Source: CAVSJJ01 sp963728395
GTDB lineage: Bacteria > Actinomycetota > Actinomycetes > Actinomycetales > Dermatophilaceae
Direction: 5' to 3'
Assembly: GCA_963728395.1 (NCBI GenBank)
Contig: CAVSJJ010000009.1
Location: 221,827-285,826 of the forward strand
DNA: 64,000 nucleotides
Positions 39,738 through 47,259 of the stretch are shown here, piece after piece. The position numbers and the translations under genes were made by a program. Below the pieces are notes generated by a model. That model saw nothing but the letters and a program-made list of their open reading frames with translations. It did no database searches and was not told the origin of the DNA. Position 1 is the first letter of the stretch, and each line of letters begins with the position of its first letter.

Positions 39738-41449
39738 CACGGTGCTCCCGTCGTCGCGGTTCTGATCCGGGCTCGGGACTGCTCGATGGCCTGCTTGACC
39801 GCCGCCGTGGCGACCTCGATGCGCTCCGTGTCATCCTCGGGCAGCTCGCCCTGGCCGCGGGCCTTCGCGATGGCGGCGGCGATGTCACCGGCGATGACCG
39901 GGGCCGCGAACGAGGTGCCGCTCCACACGGCGAAGCCGCAGCGGTAGTCGTCGTGGTCGACGCTTCCTCGGGGCAGCCGGCCCGCGTGCCGGGCGTCGAC
40001 GACCCGGCCCGCGGAGCCGGACAGGGTCGTCGGGACGGTGCTGACGACCGCGGCGCCCACGGCATACGTGCGGACCCACGGGCCGGCGTTCGAGAAGAGG
40101 GCGACGGTCGCGCCGTCGGGGTTGAGGGCGCCGACGGCCGTCATCGGGACGCCGGTGATCTCGCTGGCCAGCCGGGCCGGGAAGAACGGCGCGAGCGTCG
40201 CGTCGTTGCCGGCGGCGGCGACGACGGCCACCCCGGCGTCGGCGAACGCCTGGAGCGTCCGGCGCAGCGGGGCGTCGAGCGCGGTGTCGTCGGGCTGCTC
40301 GTGGTAGTAGCCCAGAGACAGGCTGAGGACGTCGATCCGGTCCTCCGGCCGGTTCGGCAGCGCCTCGAGGTGTCGCTTGAGCAGCAGCCCGAGGGCAGTC
40401 ATGAGCTCGTGCTCGGCGACCGACCCGTCGGCGGCCATGACCGGGATGGCGAGCAGGTGGGCCTCGGGGCAGTGCTGGCGGATGATGCCCGCGATGAAGG
40501 TGCCGTGCCCCGCCTCGCGGTCGATCTCGCCGCCCAGCGGGTCGGTGACCACGCCGAGGTACTCGGGGTCGTCGGCGGGAGTGGGGATCGTGCCGATGAC
40601 CTCGCCGTCGACGTGGACCTCCTCCTGGACGCCGTTCTTGAGGGTGCCGTCGTCGTGGGTGAACCACGGGTGTCGGCCGATGCCGGTGTCGAGCAGCGCG
40701 ACGACCGGAGGCCGCTTCGGGACGGTGACGCCTAGGCGCGGGTCGGGCATCGCCAGCGCGACCGGGCTCCGGCCACCGATGCCGGGCGAGCCGTACTCGG
40801 ACAGGCCGTAGCCGACGCCGCCGACATAGCCGACGCCACCGACATAGCCGACGCCACCGACATAGCCGACGCCCCCGACATAGCCGACGCCCCCGACATA
40901 GCCGACGCCCCCGACATAGCCGACGCCCCCGATCTCACAGGCGGTCACGACGTGCTCGAGGTGGATCGGGAGGGTGCGCAGGTCCCCGCGGGAGCGGACC
41001 GCCTGGAGCAGCTCCCAGGCATCCGGCGGTGCGGCCGCGGTGGCGCCGCCTGGCTCGAGCGTGACCCGGGTCGCCCAGACCCGGTCGAGGACGGCGGCGC
41101 TCGCGGAGTCCCCCACCGACTCGGCGACCCGCAGGTCCTGCGTCGAGATGCGCAGCGTCAGTGGCGTCGACATCGTCTCGGCGACCTTGGCGAGCGCGCC
41201 GATGGTCTCGTCCGCCGACCGCCCCGGCAGGCCCCGCACGAGCAGGGTGTCGCCGACGTAGACCGTCGGTGACGGCTTCGCGGTGCCCGGGGCTCGGACC
41301 GCATCGGCCGGTTCGAGGACCCGGGCGTTGTAGCGGTCGAGCACGCTCTTGGCGACGACGAGCTGCGGGGTGAGCACCGGGGTCTCGGGCTGGGGGATGT
41401 CCTCGTCACCGGTCGCCGATGGCCGATCGGCGGGGGTGCTGCTCGTCAT
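39737..41449 (-). CDS. Cytosolic subtilisin-like serine protease with GGVGYV repeat
   Basis: A 570-residue S8 protease. The Asp-His-Ser triad is D254 in VVALLDTGIGRHP, H315 in AGHGTFIAGII and S513 in WSGTSFAAPVIAG, all intact. There is no signal peptide, so unlike most subtilases it should work inside the cell. Residues 1-173 are an unknown helical/beta N-terminal region (LVVAKSVLDRYNARVLEP at its start). Residues 174-215 are seven copies of GGVGYV, the last ending in G, joining it to the protease. It is the first gene of a coupled four-gene operon with a sigma factor and a CHAT protease. Confidence 0.88.
   Translation of the reverse strand: MTSSTPADRPSATGDEDIPQPETPVLTPQLVVAKSVLDRYNARVLEPADAVRAPGTAKPSPTVYVGDTLLVRGLPGRSADETIGALAKVAETMSTPLTLRISTQDLRVAESVGDSASAAVLDRVWATRVTLEPGGATAAAPPDAWELLQAVRSRGDLRTLPIHLEHVVTACEIGGVGYVGGVGYVGGVGYVGGVGYVGGVGYVGGVGYVGGVGYGLSEYGSPGIGGRSPVALAMPDPRLGVTVPKRPPVVALLDTGIGRHPWFTHDDGTLKNGVQEEVHVDGEVIGTIPTPADDPEYLGVVTDPLGGEIDREAGHGTFIAGIIRQHCPEAHLLAIPVMAADGSVAEHELMTALGLLLKRHLEALPNRPEDRIDVLSLSLGYYHEQPDDTALDAPLRRTLQAFADAGVAVVAAAGNDATLAPFFPARLASEITGVPMTAVGALNPDGATVALFSNAGPWVRTYAVGAAVVSTVPTTLSGSAGRVVDARHAGRLPRGSVDHDDYRCGFAVWSGTSFAAPVIAGDIAAAIAKARGQGELPEDDTERIEVATAAVKQAIEQSRARIRTATTGAP
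40805..40930. repeat. 18-bp minisatellite (seven units) in the subtilase gene
   Basis: Seven in-frame 18-base units, on the plus strand of the type TAGCCGACGCCACCGACA. They differ only at one wobble position, which is G in the unit at 40820, A in the next two and C in the others. It encodes GGVGYV repeated. In-frame slippage would change the repeat number without a frameshift. Confidence 0.95.
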
Positions 41450-41613
41450 GAGGTTCTCCTAGGTCCAGCTGCGCCCTGCCGGAGATGCGGTACGGATCAG
41501 CCTAGTGGCGAGGGTCGTCTGTGGGGAGGAGCGAGCGCGCGCGCTGCTGATACCTACGTAGCCCAGGTGATCTCGGCGAGCGGGGCGGGCGGGGCCCGCG
41601 GAGAAAGAAATCT

Positions 41614-43190
41614 CGACGCGGGAGGCTGTCGCATGGATCGGGCGGCGTGGGAGCGCCCGGGAGGGTCGCGGCTGCTCGAGAATCGTTGTGTGGCATACAA
41701 CTTCGTGTCTGGTGACCGAGATCAACTGATGTTGATGCCGCCGTCGGTGTCGGACTGGCTGCCGGAGGATCATCTGGCGTGGTTCATCCTTGATGTGGTT
41801 GCCGAGTTGGATCTGTCGGGATTCCGGGCGAGGTACCGCCAGGACGGCAGGGGCGGCGCGGCGTACGACCCTCAGTTGCTGCTGGGAGTGCTGGTGTACG
41901 CCTACTGCGTGGGCGAACGGTCCAGCCGCAAGATCGAGAAGCGCCTGATCGAGGACGTGGCCTACCGGGTGCTGGCGGCCAACCAGCAGCCGGACCACGC
42001 GACGATCGCCCGGTTCCGGGCTCAGCATCAGGACGCGATCGCTGGGCTGTTCGGCCAGGTGTTGAGCCTGTGCTCTCGAAGCGGGCTGCTGCGCCCCGGG
42101 CTGGTCGCCATCGACGGGACCCAAGCTGGTCGCCAACGCTTCCCGAGACGCCAGCCGTACAGCCCAGCAGCTGGCCGAGGAGATCTTGGCCGAGGCGGCT
42201 GCCGCCGATGCGGCCGAGGACGGGACCATCGAGTCCGACCCGCCGGTTCGCGTGGATCCCGGCGGGCGACCGGCCCGTCGGGCGCGGCTTCGGGTGCTGC
42301 TGGCCGAGCTGGAAGCCGAGGCGGCCGAGAAGTCCTACGAGGCCCACCTGGCGCGGCGTGCCGAGCGGGAGGCAGCGACCGGCAAACCGATCCGCGGTCG
42401 GCGTCCGAAACCGGGGGCGGCGACGCACAAGTCGCGTCGCCAGGCCAACGTGACCGACCCGGACAGCCGGTTGCTGAAGACCAAGGATGGCTACGTGCAG
42501 GGGTACAACGCCCAGGCCGTCGCCACCACCGATCAGTTCGTGGTGGCGGCCCAGGTCACCAACCTGGCCATGGACGCCCCGGCCTACGAGCCGATGATCA
42601 GCGCCGCCAAGAAGAACCTCACGGCCGCCGGGGAACGGCGCCGGGTTCGCACAGTGGTCGCCGACGCCGGCTACTGGAGCACCGACAACGTCGCCCTCAG
42701 GGGCGTGGACTCCTACATCGCTCCGGGACGAGCCCGCCAACTGAAGAAGATCGCCGAGGCCGAACAAGCCCGGACCGCCACCTTGGTCCAGGTCGAGGAA
42801 GGGGAACTGGACACCGCGCAAGCCGCCCAGCGGCTTGCGGTGAGCAGGGCACGGGTCAACCAGCTCCTGCGCCGTCGCCGCACCGCGGCACCCGATCCCC
42901 TGACAACCACGATGATCGCCAAACTCGACGCCCCGCCCGGGCGAAAGATCTACAAGATGCGCGCAGCCACCATCGAGCCGGTCTTCGCCCAGATCAAACA
43001 CAACCGCGGGATCCGAACCATCACCCGACGAGGCCTGGCCGCCGCCGACAGCGAATGGAAGCTCATCTGCGCCACCCACAACCTCCTCAAGGTGTACCGG
43101 GCCGGCTGACGCCTACCTGGGGCAGCCCCGCCCCGGCCGCCGCCCGACCTCCGAGCCGGCATGACCGTTCGTGCGACAACCTCGCGGGTG
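41614..43190. mobile_element. IS1182-type insertion sequence, about 1.58 kb
   Basis: Imperfect inverted ends are seen as CGCGGGAGGCTGTCGCATGG (near 41618-41637) and, on the other strand, CGCGAGGTTGTCGCACGAAC (near 43166-43185). The boundaries are approximate. The single gene is a transposase split by a one-base insertion. The element sits 160 bases upstream of the subtilase gene start and might separate that operon from its original promoter region. Confidence 0.7.
41633..43109 (+). pseudogene. IS1182-type transposase, frameshifted
   Basis: The first part reads LMLMPPSVSDWLPEDHLAWFILDVVAELDLSGF, the DUF772 start of this family, and runs to LVAIDGTQ. One extra C in the CCC at 42120-42122 then shifts the frame. 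Removing it gives AIDGTKLVANASRDASRTAQQLAEEILAEAAAADAAEDG and joins cleanly to the second frame (to 43109), which carries the DDE_Tnp_1 part (DAGYWSTDNVA, IEPVFAQIKHNRGIRTITRRGL). The shift falls directly after the first catalytic Asp. No start-stop overlap or slippery run suggests programmed frameshifting, so it is probably inactive. Confidence 0.85.
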
Positions 43191-43226
43191 TATCAACCCC
43201 GGGGGGCGGGGCTCCTTGTGGTCAGA

Positions 43227-43268
43227 CGCGCCGTCCCGACCTTGTCAGGGGGAGGTCGGGACGGCGCG
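43227..43268. terminator. Hairpin terminator downstream of the YtxH-like gene
   Basis: A 15-bp perfect stem, CGCGCCGTCCCGACC (43227-43241) with its complement (43254-43268), and a 12-base loop. It is 52 bases past the stop of the minus-strand gene and next to the right end of the IS element. Confidence 0.85.
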
Positions 43269-43319
43269 ATCACAACGCCGCCGGTCGGGAGGGGACCGCC
43301 GGCGGCGGGGTGCCTCGGC

Positions 43320-43670
43320 TCAGCCGGGGTCTGTCGGTGTGGTGCCGTTCCAGGGGCGCGCCGCGTCGGCCCAGGGATCCGTGGTGGCGGTGGGGGAACT
43401 CGCCCGGGGGGCCACGGTCTCCCCGGCCACCGTCTTGGCCGAGCGCAGCTTGTGCGCCGTGCTCTTGGCGGCGCCCGCGACGGCGTCCGCGAGGGCCGGT
43501 GCGGCCTTCGTGCGCGCGGCCTCCTTGGCCGACCCGACCTGCTTCTGGACCGGTCCGCTGTTCCAGACCTTCCCGGAGACCTTCTTGATCTGCTCGTAGC
43601 GCTTCTGGCCGGCTCGGGTGCCGAGGACGTAGCCCGTCACGGCGCCGGCGACGAATGTCAGCTTTCCCAC
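43320..43670 (-). CDS. YtxH-like small protein
   Basis: A 116-residue protein beginning MGKLTFVAGAVTGYVLGTRAGQKRYEQIKK, the hydrophobic GYVLG.RAG segment typical of actinobacterial YtxH-like proteins. A long alanine/lysine-rich helix follows (KEAARTKAAPALADAVAGAAKSTAHK). The C-terminal tail TATTDPWADAARPWNGTTPTDPG recalls the DPW motif of the EtfD tail. The function is unknown; it is probably membrane-associated. Confidence 0.75.
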   Translation of the reverse strand: MGKLTFVAGAVTGYVLGTRAGQKRYEQIKKVSGKVWNSGPVQKQVGSAKEAARTKAAPALADAVAGAAKSTAHKLRSAKTVAGETVAPRASSPTATTDPWADAARPWNGTTPTDPG

Positions 43671-43926
43671 GGGGCTGCTCCTTTTCCTTTCCGAGTATCA
43701 CCGACCCTATCCCCCGCCGCGTCGGCCCGAAACGTTCCGGGAGGGCGCGCCCGGGTTCGTGAGGTGGCGCCGGGGCGTTCGTCGGCCGTCGGCCGTGCTC
43801 GTCCGGATGTCCCGAATCCCGGTCGGACGTGCGAGCACCCGAGCCGGTCCGGTTCGCCGTCGGTATGCCACATGCCGCCACACCAGGGGCCGGCCTCCGG
43901 GCGTGCCACACTGGTGGGCGCTTCGA

Positions 43927-44013
43927 GGAGGGCTCGCATAGTGGCCTAGTGCGGCGGTCTTGAAAACCGCTAGGCGGGCAACCGTCTCGTGGGTTCGAAT
44001 CCCACGCCCTCCG
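43927..44013 (+). tRNA. tRNA-Ser(TGA)
   Basis: An 87-base class II tRNA. Acceptor GGAGGGC/GCCCTCC with discriminator G, anticodon loop CTTGAAA (anticodon TGA) in stem GCGGT/ACCGC, long variable arm and T-loop TTCGAAT. No CCA is encoded. Confidence 0.97.
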
Positions 44014-44178
44014 CTCGGCTCCGGCGACGGTCCGCGACCGCAGGGCGTGGGCTGAGCGCCTGCCCGAGCACGTGCCCTGAGCCCGTGCCCTGGGCGACAG
44101 GGCGGGGCCCCCACCTGCCGGTCCGGGCGACACGTTCTAGGCTGCCGATATGGCCGTCGGCGTCCCCGGGAGCTCGCG

Positions 44179-44520
44179 ATGAAGTGGGTGGTGCTGACCG
44201 TGCGGTTCGTCGTCGAGCTGGCGGCGCTCGCGGCATTCACCGTGTGGGGCTGGAGCCTGGTCACCGGGCCGCAGCGGCTGCTGACGGGCGCTCTCGCGCT
44301 CGTCGTCGCCGCGAGCGTGTGGGGGATCTTCATCGCCCCGAAGTCCAGCCAACGGCTGGAGGACCCCGCCCGGCTCGCGACCGAGGTCGCCTTCTTCCTC
44401 CTGGCCGGTGCGGCGCTCTGGGCGCTCTCGGTCCCGCTGTGGGGCATCGGCTTCGCCGCGGTGGCGATCGTCGACGCGGCCGTCGTCCGGCGATGGGAGC
44501 ACGAGGTCGTGCTGCCCTGA
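44179..44520 (+). CDS. YrdB family (DUF2568) membrane protein
   Basis: A 113-residue protein with four predicted membrane segments: MKWVVLTVRFVVELAALAAFTVWGW, LLTGALALVVAASVWGIFIAPKS, LATEVAFFLLAGAALWAL and PLWGIGFAAVAIVDAAVV. The FVVELAALAA..WGW and WGIFIAPKSS.RL segments mark the YrdB/DUF2568 family, which has no known function. Confidence 0.85.
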   Translation: MKWVVLTVRFVVELAALAAFTVWGWSLVTGPQRLLTGALALVVAASVWGIFIAPKSSQRLEDPARLATEVAFFLLAGAALWALSVPLWGIGFAAVAIVDAAVVRRWEHEVVLP

Positions 44521-44628
44521 GCGCTGCCGGACCCGCGGGCAAAGTCCGCGTTCGGGACTGCGCTGGCCCCATCCAGCGTGCTAGTTTCACCTCGGTTGCA
44601 TCACACAGCAGATCCATGCAGGTCCTGA

Positions 44629-44661
44629 AACGCCCGCCTGGTAACACCGCAGGCGGGCGTT
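44629..44661 (+). promoter_or_regulatory. Hairpin in the region upstream of cspA (leader element or terminator)
   Basis: AACGCCCGCCT, eleven bases, AGGCGGGCGTT form an 11-bp perfect stem followed by TGGGTTTGATT. It lies 109 bases after the YrdB stop and 88 before the cspA start. It may end YrdB transcription, or, if the promoter lies further upstream, fold in the cspA leader, where cold-shock genes often carry long regulatory 5' regions. Confidence 0.6.
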
Positions 44662-44748
44662 GGGTTTGATTGGGGAAGCCCACGTGCAGCCTCGGTCGGC
44701 GCACCGGGCGCCGTCCACGGCACAGATACAGAAGGAAGTAACACATCC

Positions 44749-44952
44749 ATGGCACAGGGCACCGTGAAGTGGTTCAACGCCGAGAAGGGCTTTGGTTTCA
44801 TCGCCCAGGACGGCGGCGGCCCCGACGTGTTCGTTCACTACTCCGCCATTGACGTTCAGGGCTACCGGAGCCTCGAGGAGGCCCAGCGGGTCGAGTTCGA
44901 GGTCACCCAGGGTCCCAAGGGGCCGCAGGCCGACCAGGTTCGCCCCATCTGA
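44749..44952 (+). CDS. cspA: Cold shock protein
   Basis: A 67-residue CSD-fold RNA chaperone. It shows both RNP motifs: KGFGFIAQ (RNP1) and VFVHYSAI (RNP2), with GTVKWFNAEKG at the start. It binds single-stranded RNA and DNA and melts RNA structure. GAAGGAAG is a strong ribosome site ten bases upstream. A terminator hairpin follows the stop. Confidence 0.97.
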   Translation: MAQGTVKWFNAEKGFGFIAQDGGGPDVFVHYSAIDVQGYRSLEEAQRVEFEVTQGPKGPQADQVRPI

Positions 44953-44975
44953 TCGAGGACCCACCGGTCTTTGAG

Positions 44976-45010
44976 CGAGGCCCCCTCCGGCGACCGCGGA
45001 GGGGGCCTCG
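44976..45010. terminator. Terminator of cspA
   Basis: A 14-bp perfect stem, CGAGGCCCCCTCCG (44976-44989) with its complement (44997-45010), and a 7-base loop, 24 bases after the cspA stop. Confidence 0.88.
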
Positions 45011-45036
45011 TCACGTCTGCCCCGCCTCTCTTTCCC

Positions 45037-45150
45037 GTTGAGTCCGCGGAGATGGTCGCTCTGGCGACCGAAAACCCGGACACAACGGGGGACTGGCCGC
45101 GTTGAGTCCGCGGAGATGGTCGCTCTGGCGACCGAAGACCCGGACACAAC
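45037..45150. repeat. Tandem pair of 50-bp imperfect-palindrome repeats
   Basis: Copies at 45037-45086 and 45101-45150 differ by a single base (period 64). Each runs from GTTGAGTCCGCGGAGATGGT through CGCTCTGGCGACCG to CCCGGACACAAC, and its ends pair imperfectly around TCGCTCTGGCGA. A fragment CCGGACACAACGG follows at 45158. The family is related to the perfect palindrome at 49090-49135. The copies lie between the cspA terminator and the convergent PBP gene. Confidence 0.88.
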
Positions 45151-45220
45151 GGAGGACCGGACACAACGGCGAGGGAGGGAGGAGGGCCGGGGACCGTATG
45201 CCGGTCAGCCGGTCAGCCGG

Positions 45221-47116
45221 TCAGCCGGTGAGGTCGGTGAGGAACGCCTTCGCGATGGGGGCGGCGACCGCCCCGCCACTGCGCCCCTCCTCGACGAGGA
45301 CGGCGAACGCGACATCGCCCTGGAACCCGACGAACCAGGCCCGGGTCTGCGGGGGCGACTGCGTCCCGAACTCCGCGGTCCCCGTCTTGCCCGACACCGG
45401 GCCGCCGGGCGCTCCCTGCAGGACCGGTGCGGTCCCGCCGGTGACCACCCTGCGCATGAGCGTGCGGAGCGTGGCGGCTGCGGCCCGGTCGATCGCGGTC
45501 GGCTTCACGGTCCGCCCGTCGGCGGTCTCGCCCTCGGGCAGGACGAGGGTCGGTGCCAGATACGCCCCGCGGGCGACGGAGCCGACCATGACGGCGAGCG
45601 ACACGGGCGAGACCTCGATCCGGCCCTGGCCGATCGCGGCCGCGGCCTGGTCGGTGGCGCCGCTCGTCGCAGGGACCCTGCCGTCGAACGTCCCCGCCAC
45701 CCCGAGGTCCCCCGCCCACCCCGCGCCGATCCCGAGAGCCGTGGCCGCGTCGGTGAGGTCGGTGCTCCCAAGTCGGCCGGCGAGGCCGATGAACGCTGTG
45801 TTGCACGAGTGGGCGAAGTCTCCGCCGAAGGTCGGGTTGCCGAGCGTCTCGCCCTTGTAGTTGCGGAAGCTCTTGCCGTCGACGACGAGCGACGGCGGGC
45901 AGGGGACCTGGGACGCCGGCGTCGTCACGCCCCCCGTCAGATAGGCGTAGGTCGTCGCGATCTTGAACGCCGACCCGGGCGGGTAGCGGCCGGTCAGGGC
46001 GCGGTCGAAGCCGGTCCACGGCGCGTTGGCCGCCGCGAGGACGCCCCCGGTGGGGATGTCGACGGCGACCAGCGCGGCCGGGGTCGTCCCGGCACCCTCG
46101 AGCGCCCGCTCGGCCGCCGCCTGGACGTCGGGATCGAGGGTCGTGTGCACATCCGAGCCGTCGGCCGGCTGCGCATCCAGCAGGACCTTCCCAGTGCTCG
46201 AGACCACCTGGTATGCCGGGGTGGCGGCCAGCGTCGCGTCGTACTGGCGCTGGAGGCCGGAGACGCCTGCCCGGCCGCCCGCGGCATACCGGCCGTCGCT
46301 GTCCTTGACGATCTCGGCGGTCACCTCGCCGACCGTCCCGAGCAGCGGCTGGCCGAAGCTGCGGGTCGGGCCGAGCGGCTGGGTCGTGCGGGGATAGATG
46401 ACGCCGGGGAGCGCGTCGAGCCGGTCGCGCAACGGCGCGAAGTCGGACTCGCGGTAGGTGATGACCGGGATCGGGGCGAGCGAGCCGGACTTCTTCGCCG
46501 CCACCAGCTCGGCGACGAGCGACCCGGCGGGCTCGCCGACGAGGCGTTCGAGCGACCGGACGGTGTCGACGGAGGCCCGGGCAGGGTCGATCTGGACGGG
46601 ATAGACCTCGCCCTCCGGCATGAGTGGGTCGCCGGAGCGGTCGAGCAGGTCGCCCCGGGCCCCGTCGAGGCGGGTGACCTTGACGGTGTCGCCCGGCTTG
46701 ATGGCGGGGTTCCAGATCGAGCCGGTGCCGGGCGCCGTCACCTCCCAGTGACCGGAGCGTTCCGCGACGTGGACGGGCACGACGTATCGCCAGGCAGTGC
46801 CGTCCGGGAGAGTCCATGTCACCGTGACGTCGGCGGACGCGGTGTTCTCGGACCGGCTGACCTCGCCGGCGGCGGCGGTCACCTCGGCCGGCCCCATGCC
46901 GGCGAAGGTGGGAGCGAAGGAGTCGGCGGTCCGCGGATCCGCGAAGCGGACGTTCTGCGCGTCACGCGCGCCGTACCCCGCGACGTAGGCCGCGATGGCG
47001 GCCCTGGCCCCGGCGTCCCGGGTGCGCTCCCGGTCCAGCCACCACCAGGCGCCGCCGCCGACGGACCCGACGACGAGGGCGACGAGGAGCCCCGCGACGA
47101 GCGCGCGTGTCCTCAT
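45221..47116 (-). CDS. Penicillin-binding protein (transpeptidase) with MecA-like N-domain
   Basis: A 631-residue class B penicillin-binding protein. One N-terminal membrane anchor (ALVAGLLVALVVGSVGGGAWWW) is followed by an NTF2-like MecA_N domain (about 40-150) and a dimerisation domain. The transpeptidase domain has active-site SAFK in PPGSAFKIATTYA, SCN in HSCNTAF and KTG in SGKTGTAEFG. All three motifs are intact. It cross-links peptidoglycan outside the membrane and is a homologue of PbpA-type proteins. It is divergent from the LCP gene at 47260. Three CAGCCGGT repeats overlap its stop codon. Confidence 0.9.
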   Translation of the reverse strand: MRTRALVAGLLVALVVGSVGGGAWWWLDRERTRDAGARAAIAAYVAGYGARDAQNVRFADPRTADSFAPTFAGMGPAEVTAAAGEVSRSENTASADVTVTWTLPDGTAWRYVVPVHVAERSGHWEVTAPGTGSIWNPAIKPGDTVKVTRLDGARGDLLDRSGDPLMPEGEVYPVQIDPARASVDTVRSLERLVGEPAGSLVAELVAAKKSGSLAPIPVITYRESDFAPLRDRLDALPGVIYPRTTQPLGPTRSFGQPLLGTVGEVTAEIVKDSDGRYAAGGRAGVSGLQRQYDATLAATPAYQVVSSTGKVLLDAQPADGSDVHTTLDPDVQAAAERALEGAGTTPAALVAVDIPTGGVLAAANAPWTGFDRALTGRYPPGSAFKIATTYAYLTGGVTTPASQVPCPPSLVVDGKSFRNYKGETLGNPTFGGDFAHSCNTAFIGLAGRLGSTDLTDAATALGIGAGWAGDLGVAGTFDGRVPATSGATDQAAAAIGQGRIEVSPVSLAVMVGSVARGAYLAPTLVLPEGETADGRTVKPTAIDRAAAATLRTLMRRVVTGGTAPVLQGAPGGPVSGKTGTAEFGTQSPPQTRAWFVGFQGDVAFAVLVEEGRSGGAVAAPIAKAFLTDLTG

Positions 47117-47259
47117 CCGCCCTCCGTGGGGTCCTCGCGGCGACCGCGTGGCACGTTCACCCAGAATTCACCTCTACACTAGGAAGTCCGACGGGGCCAA
47201 ACCGGCCCGCCGGTGGCCCGTGTTCGGCTGCCCGGCCGATACGGAAAGGTATCCCAAAC

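Noticed and set aside
40805..40930. Possible CRISPR or integron-like repeat array
   Set aside because: The 18-bp units have no spacers and code in frame for GGVGYV within an intact protease gene.
45037..45150. Possible CRISPR array from the repeated 50-mers
   Set aside because: Only two units with a 14-base gap, the unit is an imperfect palindrome, a third relative occurs alone 4 kb away, and no cas gene is present.
45038..47182. 714-codon open frame on the plus strand over the penicillin-binding protein
   Set aside because: The protein is low-complexity Arg/Gly/Asp/Val without motifs, while the minus strand has SAFK, SCN and KTG in order.
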